Shown here: positions 6,682-10,419 of the stretch, in pieces
How positions within the stretch are numbered: the first letter of the stretch is position 1
Layout: each line of letters begins with the position of its first letter
Assembly: GCA_946479115.1 (NCBI GenBank)
Contig: CAMLED010000025.1
Coordinates: 1-10,419 of the forward strand
DNA: 10,419 nt
Reading direction: 5' to 3'
Origin: an uncultured Candidatus Saccharibacteria bacterium
GTDB lineage: Bacteria; Patescibacteria; Saccharimonadia; Saccharimonadales; UBA6022
The notes under the pieces: model-generated
The model's input: the letters and a program-made list of their open reading frames with translations, nothing else
What the model was told of the DNA's origin: nothing
Databases searched by the model: none
Made by a program: the position numbers and the translations under genes

Positions 6682-7241
6682 GCTTTCACTTTTCCTAAAT
6701 AATACTGTAATTCCATAATACTGCCACGGATATCACCCAGCGCACGGTGCTCTTCAGGCTTGGCAAATTTCTTGCCAAATTTACCCTCAAACACAACTTT
6801 CCAAGCACTGACGTCTAACATGCGGTAATGGAGCCGTTCGTCGAGACGATGCCATTCGTTGGCAATAAATTTACGGTCCTGATGAATCGAATTACCCGCC
6901 AGCAGCACTGGTTTGTCAGCTTCAAAATGCTCGTCTAGAAATGCCAACAATTCATTTTCAATCGTACGGCCTGAACGACCCTTTTCATGATTTTGCAAAA
7001 TCAATCCATCGCGCGCTTCGGGATTAGCATCCCAGAACGCCTTGCCGACTTTCATACGACGCTCGACTAAACGAGGTCCAACTTTAACGATGCCTTCATA
7101 CGTGGCAAGCTCATTAAAATTCCAGTCGGTCACAATTGCGGCGACTTCTAAAATACGATCTTCAATAGGATCAAGTCCCGTCATTTCCAGGTCAACCCAT
7201 AAAATTTTTTTCAGCCGCGCGTTGGCAAGTTTTTTATCCAT
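6678..7241 (-). CDS. orn: Oligoribonuclease (DEDDh 3'-5' exoribonuclease)
   Basis: This 187-residue protein is an oligoribonuclease, which degrades the 2-5 nt RNA fragments left by other nucleases and the linear dinucleotides from cyclic-di-nucleotide breakdown. DEDDh catalytic residues are visible: D17 and E19 (WVDLEMTGLDP), D122 (NSIHQDRKF), H165 and D170 (EEHRALGDIRGSI). The segments ILEVAAIVTDWNF and LLAGNSIHQDR are also family-typical, and the length matches E. coli Orn (181). There is no cysteine. A TGCTATACT box sits in the 18-bp gap after msrB and ends 6 nt before the ATG, so it should have its own leaderless transcript that also carries the YjbR-like gene. Confidence 0.96.
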   Translation of the reverse strand: MDKKLANARLKKILWVDLEMTGLDPIEDRILEVAAIVTDWNFNELATYEGIVKVGPRLVERRMKVGKAFWDANPEARDGLILQNHEKGRSGRTIENELLAFLDEHFEADKPVLLAGNSIHQDRKFIANEWHRLDERLHYRMLDVSAWKVVFEGKFGKKFAKPEEHRALGDIRGSIMELQYYLGKVKA

Positions 7242-7247
7242 AGGACT

Positions 7248-7256
7248 AGTATAGCA
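7248..7256 (-). promoter_or_regulatory. Extended -10 promoter of orn
   Basis: TGCTATACT on the minus strand ends 6 nt before the ATG at 7241, predicting transcription from the A of ATG. The site fits entirely between the msrB stop (7260-7262) and orn. No -35 consensus is seen. Confidence 0.65.
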
Positions 7257-7259
7257 ATG

Positions 7260-7679
7260 TTATTGCTGTTCGTCCTCTGTTCGACCGCTGTCTGGCGTAA
7301 ACTGTAGACTCAGTGAATTAATACAGTACCGCTGATCTGTCGGCACGCCGAGCCCTTCACCTTCAAATACATGACCTAGATGGCCACCACACGTCGCACA
7401 GGTTACTTCTGTGCGTACCATGCCAAACTTATTATCTTCATGGAAATCAACCGCTCCAGGAATCGCATCATAAAAGCTTGGCCAGCCGCACTCTGCGTCG
7501 AACTTGGTTTTACTATCAAATAGCTTTGTGCCACATGCTGCACAGCTATAGGTGCCAGGGTCAAAGAGACTATCGTATTCACCCGTAAAGGCCACTTCAG
7601 TACCTTTTTCGCGCAGCACATGATACTGTTCGGGTGTCAGTTCGTCTTCCCATTCACTCTCGGTTTTATCAATCTTCAT
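7260..7679 (-). CDS. msrB: Peptide-methionine (R)-S-oxide reductase MsrB
   Basis: This 139-residue enzyme reduces methionine-R-sulfoxide in proteins, repairing oxidative damage. The structural zinc site is intact, with C46/C49 (CAAC) and C94/C97 (CATC). The catalytic cysteine is C119 in RYCINS, and the resolving cysteine is C64 in ECGWPSF. The GGHLGHVF motif is at 98-105. N-terminal [21 protein letters not shown] is the standard MsrB opening, so the start is well placed. The last 12 residues are an acidic, polar tail. It is a stand-alone MsrB with no fused or adjacent MsrA. It lies between mscL and orn on the same strand but has its own -10 box and is separated from mscL by a terminator hairpin. 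Confidence 0.97.
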   Translation of the reverse strand: MKIDKTESEWEDELTPEQYHVLREKGTEVAFTGEYDSLFDPGTYSCAACGTKLFDSKTKFDAECGWPSFYDAIPGAVDFHEDNKFGMVRTEVTCATCGGHLGHVFEGEGLGVPTDQRYCINSLSLQFTPDSGRTEDEQQ

Positions 7680-7685
7680 GCTTCT

Positions 7686-7691
7686 ATTATA
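7686..7691 (-). promoter_or_regulatory. -10 box of msrB
   Basis: A perfect TATAAT on the minus strand ends 6 nt before the ATG at 7679, predicting a leaderless transcript. The extended -10 TG is replaced by CG. Its -35 region falls inside the terminator inverted repeat at 7696-7734. Confidence 0.65.
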
Positions 7692-7695
7692 CCGC

Positions 7696-7734
7696 GATTT
7701 AAAAAGTCGCTCGGATGGAGCGACTTTTTAAATC
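7696..7734 (-). terminator. Intrinsic terminator of mscL, perfect 17-bp inverted repeat
   Basis: Arms 7696-7712 and 7718-7734 are perfectly complementary around a 5-nt loop. The GC-rich core is AGTCGCTC/GAGCGACT with a T5 tract in the distal arm. It begins 3 bp after the mscL stop and ends 4 bp before the msrB TATAAT. Being symmetric it could act on either strand, but only mscL needs it. Confidence 0.88.
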
Positions 7735-7737
7735 ATT

Positions 7738-8130
7738 TTAGCTTTTCTTTTTATCCAAGCGATCGAGCTTGGCAATGTGAATTAGCCAGTAAATAACAAA
7801 GGCTGTTGCCAGTAAGGTAATGACAGATGAAAGGATTGCACCCCATTCAATTTCTAGACCACCTTTGCCTTGACCGTTAGCCTTCACAATCACCCAGCTA
7901 AGTTCACTGAGATCAATGCCACCAATTAAAAAGCCGACGATTGGGTTGATAAACCCGTCAACAATTTGCTTGACTGATGCACCGGCTGCAGTACCAATTG
8001 CAAGACCGACCGCTAGGCCAACGACACCTTGCTCACGAACAAAGGCCAAGAAGCCATTGCCACGTTCCTTTACTGCTGCAGCTGCAACAGCAGGATTCTT
8101 TTTAGTTGCTGGTTTTTTCTTATCTGCCAT
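7738..8130 (-). CDS. mscL: Large-conductance mechanosensitive channel MscL
   Basis: This 130-residue protein matches MscL, the homopentameric channel that opens under membrane tension to release solutes on hypo-osmotic shock. The first helix includes GLAVGLAIGTAAGASVKQIV (38-57), with the small-residue gate pattern, and leads to INPIVGFLIGGIDLSEL (61-77), matching the MPPLGLLIGGIDF segment of E. coli MscL. The second helix is at about 95-118, and a basic C-terminal tail ends in KKKS. Two things differ from E. coli: a lysine/alanine-rich N-terminal extension of about 20 residues (MADKKKPATKKNPAVAAAAV) and a glycine-rich periplasmic loop (ANGQGKGG). The start is supported by AAAAAGGAG 5 nt upstream. 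The gene has its own promoter and terminator, so it is monocistronic. Confidence 0.94.
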   Translation of the reverse strand: MADKKKPATKKNPAVAAAAVKERGNGFLAFVREQGVVGLAVGLAIGTAAGASVKQIVDGFINPIVGFLIGGIDLSELSWVIVKANGQGKGGLEIEWGAILSSVITLLATAFVIYWLIHIAKLDRLDKKKS

Positions 8131-8135
8131 ATAAT

Positions 8136-8144
8136 CTCCTTTTT
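8136..8144 (-). promoter_or_regulatory. Ribosome binding site of mscL
   Basis: AAAAAGGAG on the minus strand lies 5 nt before the ATG at 8130. It is the strongest Shine-Dalgarno in the window for a gene with its own promoter, in contrast to the leaderless neighbours. Confidence 0.85.
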
Positions 8145-8154
8145 CTTATCTGAA

Positions 8155-8163
8155 AGTATAGCA
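8155..8163 (-). promoter_or_regulatory. Extended -10 promoter of mscL
   Basis: TGCTATACT is identical to the orn promoter box. It ends 24 nt before the ATG, giving a predicted leader of about 18 nt that contains the Shine-Dalgarno. It lies in the 50-bp gap after the upstream membrane protein gene. Confidence 0.65.
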
Positions 8164-8180
8164 GACACCAGCGGCGTCAG

Positions 8181-8807
8181 CTACTGATTCACTTGGCGCT
8201 GCTGAGTTAAAATATGCCTAATACCAAAACTACGACGCTGCAATAAATAACGGCCAAACAAACTTGCTACAATTACCGCACCGCCTAGCCCGTACGCCAT
8301 ATCGGTCATAGTATCGAACAAATCGGCGCGTTGCATAAATGTCCCCAGTACATGATCCGATGTAAACTCTACCAACTCCCATACGACAGCCACCAATGCC
8401 CCCGTTGCAATCACCATAAAGACTTGCAGCCACACTGGTAAGCGCACGGTTTGGCGCTCATGTAAATATGTCATCCAAATCACGCTCACCAGTCCGACTA
8501 ATAAGCCCGAAATAATATGCACACCATCATCCCACAAGGTAATTTTTCCATACATGTCCAGCAGCTCGGCGGCATATACCGACACAAACAAAAAACCAAC
8601 ATACAAACAATGTAAAATCGGTGCAAATCGTATTCCCCACACGCGCTCAGCTAGCGGCAATAACATACAGGCGACAAGAATCCCTATGGTCGCAAATGCA
8701 TGACCAGATTGCCCTGCCCCGACAAACACCGGTATACTCAGCACCATAATAACTTCAAACGGAAATGCCCAAATATGTCGCTTGATAACGTCGCGACTAA
8801 TCTTCAT
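8181..8807 (-). CDS. Six-helix integral membrane protein, DUF2238/YjdF-like
   Basis: This 208-residue protein has six predicted membrane helices, at about 12-30, 37-54, 61-80, 97-114, 125-143 and 168-186. Conserved-looking polar motifs lie next to helices: LWDDGVHIISG (91-101), VVWELVEFTSD (141-151) and DTMTDMAYGLGGA (165-177). The spacing of WDDxxH, WExxEF and DxxxD resembles the DUF2238/YjdF membrane family (and more distantly VanZ-like proteins), whose function is unknown. Acidic and histidine residues facing one side could bind a metal or a lipid headgroup, but that is inference. It starts 2 nt after the argS stop TAG, so it is almost certainly cotranscribed and translationally coupled with argS. 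No terminator hairpin is evident before the mscL promoter. Confidence 0.82.
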   Translation of the reverse strand: MKISRDVIKRHIWAFPFEVIMVLSIPVFVGAGQSGHAFATIGILVACMLLPLAERVWGIRFAPILHCLYVGFLFVSVYAAELLDMYGKITLWDDGVHIISGLLVGLVSVIWMTYLHERQTVRLPVWLQVFMVIATGALVAVVWELVEFTSDHVLGTFMQRADLFDTMTDMAYGLGGAVIVASLFGRYLLQRRSFGIRHILTQQRQVNQ

Positions 8808-8809
8808 CG

Positions 8810-10419
8810 CTACATCTTCTCTGGCGCGTCGATACCAAGGATAGCGAGCCCAGCGGCAAGCGTATCGGCATACAGCGCAACGATGCCGGCGCGATGTGCT
8901 TCGTGTTCATTGCCAGCAACTTGATTCTTTTCGTAGTATCGATTAAATTCTTGTGCCAGTTCAAACAAATAGTTACAAATATGATGCGGTTCAAGTGTAC
9001 GAATCGCCTGCTCAACCACTTCGGTATATTCGCCAAGTTTACGAACGAGCGTGCGGTCTTCTTCGTGAACGGTAGTTGGCATGGCAAATGTACCAGTTTT
9101 TTCTAGAATACGGCGAGCACGAGCATGAGCATACTGTAGATATGGACCTGAATTACCCTGCAGGCTCACGGTCTCTTCAATATCAAACGCAATGTCGCCG
9201 CCCAGTTTATACCGAGCAAAGGCGTATTTAATAGCACCGAGGGTTACTTTCTCGACTAACTCTTTGTCTTCAACTAGCTCACTGACTTTTTCGCGGACAA
9301 TATCTATGACATCGAGTGCACGCGTTACATTACCTAGTCGTGAACTCATTTTTTTACCATCAGCAAATTTGACCGTGCCATTCGTCATATGGGTCATCGT
9401 GCCGGCAAGTTCCGGGCGGAATGCTTCAGCGGCTGCATACACAACGCGCATGTATTCTTTTTGATCATTTCCCGTCAGGAGGTAGCGGTGTTCAAAATTG
9501 TAATCCTCTTTTTCCATCCAAATAACACCAATATCTTTGGTTTCATAAGTCGGTAAGCCTTTTGAAGTAACGAACACGCGTGTGTGCAAATGTTTCGACT
9601 CGTCGCCTTCAAACACGACGGCGCCATCAGATTTCTTTAACACGCCTTTTTCTAGCTGCTCCTGCACAACTTTCATACCCACAACAGCCGTTTGGCTTTC
9701 AGGGTAATAACGCATCGCTTCGACGTCGATGAGTTTATAAAAGGCATCAAAATAATCGTAGCTCCACTGACGAGTCGTCCAGTACATCTGCGCAAGTGGT
9801 GACGTATGATCGTCGCTACTGTGGAAGCCGTAGATTATCTTGTTTAGCTCATCAATATCGGTCTTTGCAGTAGTGTCTTCTTCGTACGCGCTAGCGCCGC
9901 GGACATAACACCCGCTAATCCAACGTGAACGTTCAAATGGATCGGTACTAACTGTCTCAAGTTTTTCAGGATACTCCCCGCCTAGTTCAGCCACCATGCC
10001 CCATAGACATTTCGCCACATGTAATCCAACATCGCCGCCAAAACTAGTGCGTTGCAGATCAGCACCACCAACCAGCATCAAACGTGATGCGATGTCACCA
10101 AATACCGTCTGATACAGGTGTCCGGTATGTAGTTCTTTGAATGCATTCGGACAGCTGTATTCGAATACAATTTTGCGACCAGCATAGCCTGGCTTTGGAT
10201 TCTTGCGAGTCAGCGAAAGAAGTGCCGTGTCACCCAGGCGAATATTAATAAAACCAGGTCCGGCCACAGACACTTCGGTAAAATCTTCGTTTTCGCGAAG
10301 TTTCGCCGCGATTTCTTCGGCGATTTCACGCGGGTTTTTACCCAGTGGCTTGGCGAGTTGTAATGCCACGTTGGTGGCGTAATCGCCAAACTGCGCGTCG
10401 GGACGCGTTAATACGACAG
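8810..10419 (-). CDS. argS: Arginyl-tRNA synthetase (N-terminus beyond right edge)
   Basis: This class I aminoacyl-tRNA synthetase charges tRNA-Arg. The reading frame stays open to the right edge. Upstream of the GTG at 10369 it continues with TRPDAQFGDYATN, the conserved end of the ArgS N-terminal tRNA-recognition domain, so that GTG is an internal valine and the gene is truncated by the window. At least 536 codons are present, of a usual 550-580. The HIGH motif appears as HTGH in PNAFKELHTGHL (around 10129-10118) and the KMSKS loop as KKMSSRLGNV (around 9355-9326). The C-terminal DALR anticodon-binding domain is complete (HHICNYLFELAQEFNRYYEKNQV...), ending in DAPEKM. The gene downstream begins 2 nt after its TAG stop, suggesting an argS-membrane protein operon. 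Its promoter is outside the window. Confidence 0.97.
   Translation of the reverse strand, partial: VVLTRPDAQFGDYATNVALQLAKPLGKNPREIAEEIAAKLRENEDFTEVSVAGPGFINIRLGDTALLSLTRKNPKPGYAGRKIVFEYSCPNAFKELHTGHLYQTVFGDIASRLMLVGGADLQRTSFGGDVGLHVAKCLWGMVAELGGEYPEKLETVSTDPFERSRWISGCYVRGASAYEEDTTAKTDIDELNKIIYGFHSSDDHTSPLAQMYWTTRQWSYDYFDAFYKLIDVEAMRYYPESQTAVVGMKVVQEQLEKGVLKKSDGAVVFEGDESKHLHTRVFVTSKGLPTYETKDIGVIWMEKEDYNFEHRYLLTGNDQKEYMRVVYAAAEAFRPELAGTMTHMTNGTVKFADGKKMSSRLGNVTRALDVIDIVREKVSELVEDKELVEKVTLGAIKYAFARYKLGGDIAFDIEETVSLQGNSGPYLQYAHARARRILEKTGTFAMPTTVHEEDRTLVRKLGEYTEVVEQAIRTLEPHHICNYLFELAQEFNRYYEKNQVAGNEHEAHRAGIVALYADTLAAGLAILGIDAPEKM

Noticed and set aside
3883..7241. Use of an alternative code with UGA read as glycine, as in Gracilibacteria
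   Set aside because: dnaG and orn end in TGA exactly at the expected protein ends, and no conserved protein here has an internal TGA.
8797..9087. 96-aa minus-strand reading frame overlapping the end of argS
   Set aside because: It is an out-of-frame shadow of the conserved ArgS C-terminal domain, with no recognisable protein features.
10367..10369. GTG as the start codon of argS
   Set aside because: The frame continues upstream to the window edge with residues typical of ArgS (TRPDAQFGDYATN), so this GTG encodes an internal valine.
1..10419. tRNA, CRISPR array, insertion sequence, toxin-antitoxin or phage defence system
   Set aside because: I saw no direct-repeat array, transposase, terminal repeats, cloverleaf or defence domain; the genes present are mostly housekeeping and the gaps are short.

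Overview
The window most likely comes from a Candidatus Saccharibacteria (TM7)-type member of the Patescibacteria. This is an inference from gene content: compact single-domain housekeeping proteins, type IV pilin genes with very short leaders, a WhiB-family protein, and a dnaG-rpoD pair without rpsU. UGA is used as a normal stop (dnaG and the oligoribonuclease gene both end in TGA), which argues against the UGA-recoding Gracilibacteria/Absconditabacteria. No marker gene here fixes the taxon, and no database could be searched.

Layout. Bases 1-563 (minus) hold the N-terminal 5'-3' exonuclease domain of a PolA-type protein running off the left edge. Bases 592-2834 form a small surface/regulation block: a type IV pilin-like gene (minus), a WhiB-family Fe-S regulator (minus), then divergently a P-loop NMP-kinase-like gene followed 21 bp later by a second pilin-like gene (plus). 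A perfect 23-bp inverted repeat at 2838-2889 ends this block and also serves the convergent gene from the other side. Bases 2898-5640 (minus) are the primase-sigma operon, dnaG then rpoD, overlapping by 14 nt. A one-pass membrane protein of unknown function (5745-6356, plus) diverges from dnaG. From 6337 to the right edge everything is on the minus strand: argS (truncated at its N-terminus by the edge), a six-helix membrane protein, mscL, msrB, orn and a YjbR-like gene.

The genes cover replication priming and repair (PolA domain, DnaG), transcription initiation (RpoD, WhiB), RNA turnover (Orn), translation (ArgS), stress defence (MsrB, MscL) and the cell surface (two pilins). There is no tRNA, rRNA, CRISPR array or insertion sequence, and no gap between genes exceeds about 105 bp.

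The most striking signal is regulatory. Seven genes have a -10-like hexamer, usually with an upstream TG, that ends only 6-9 nt before the start codon, which predicts leaderless or nearly leaderless mRNAs. mscL has the same kind of promoter set further back and a strong Shine-Dalgarno sequence, and the internal operon genes rpoD and the second pilin also have Shine-Dalgarno sequences. The second notable signal is a DnaG primase in which all four zinc ligands of the CHC2 finger are replaced. The third is a WhiB-family protein in an apparently non-actinobacterial genome.
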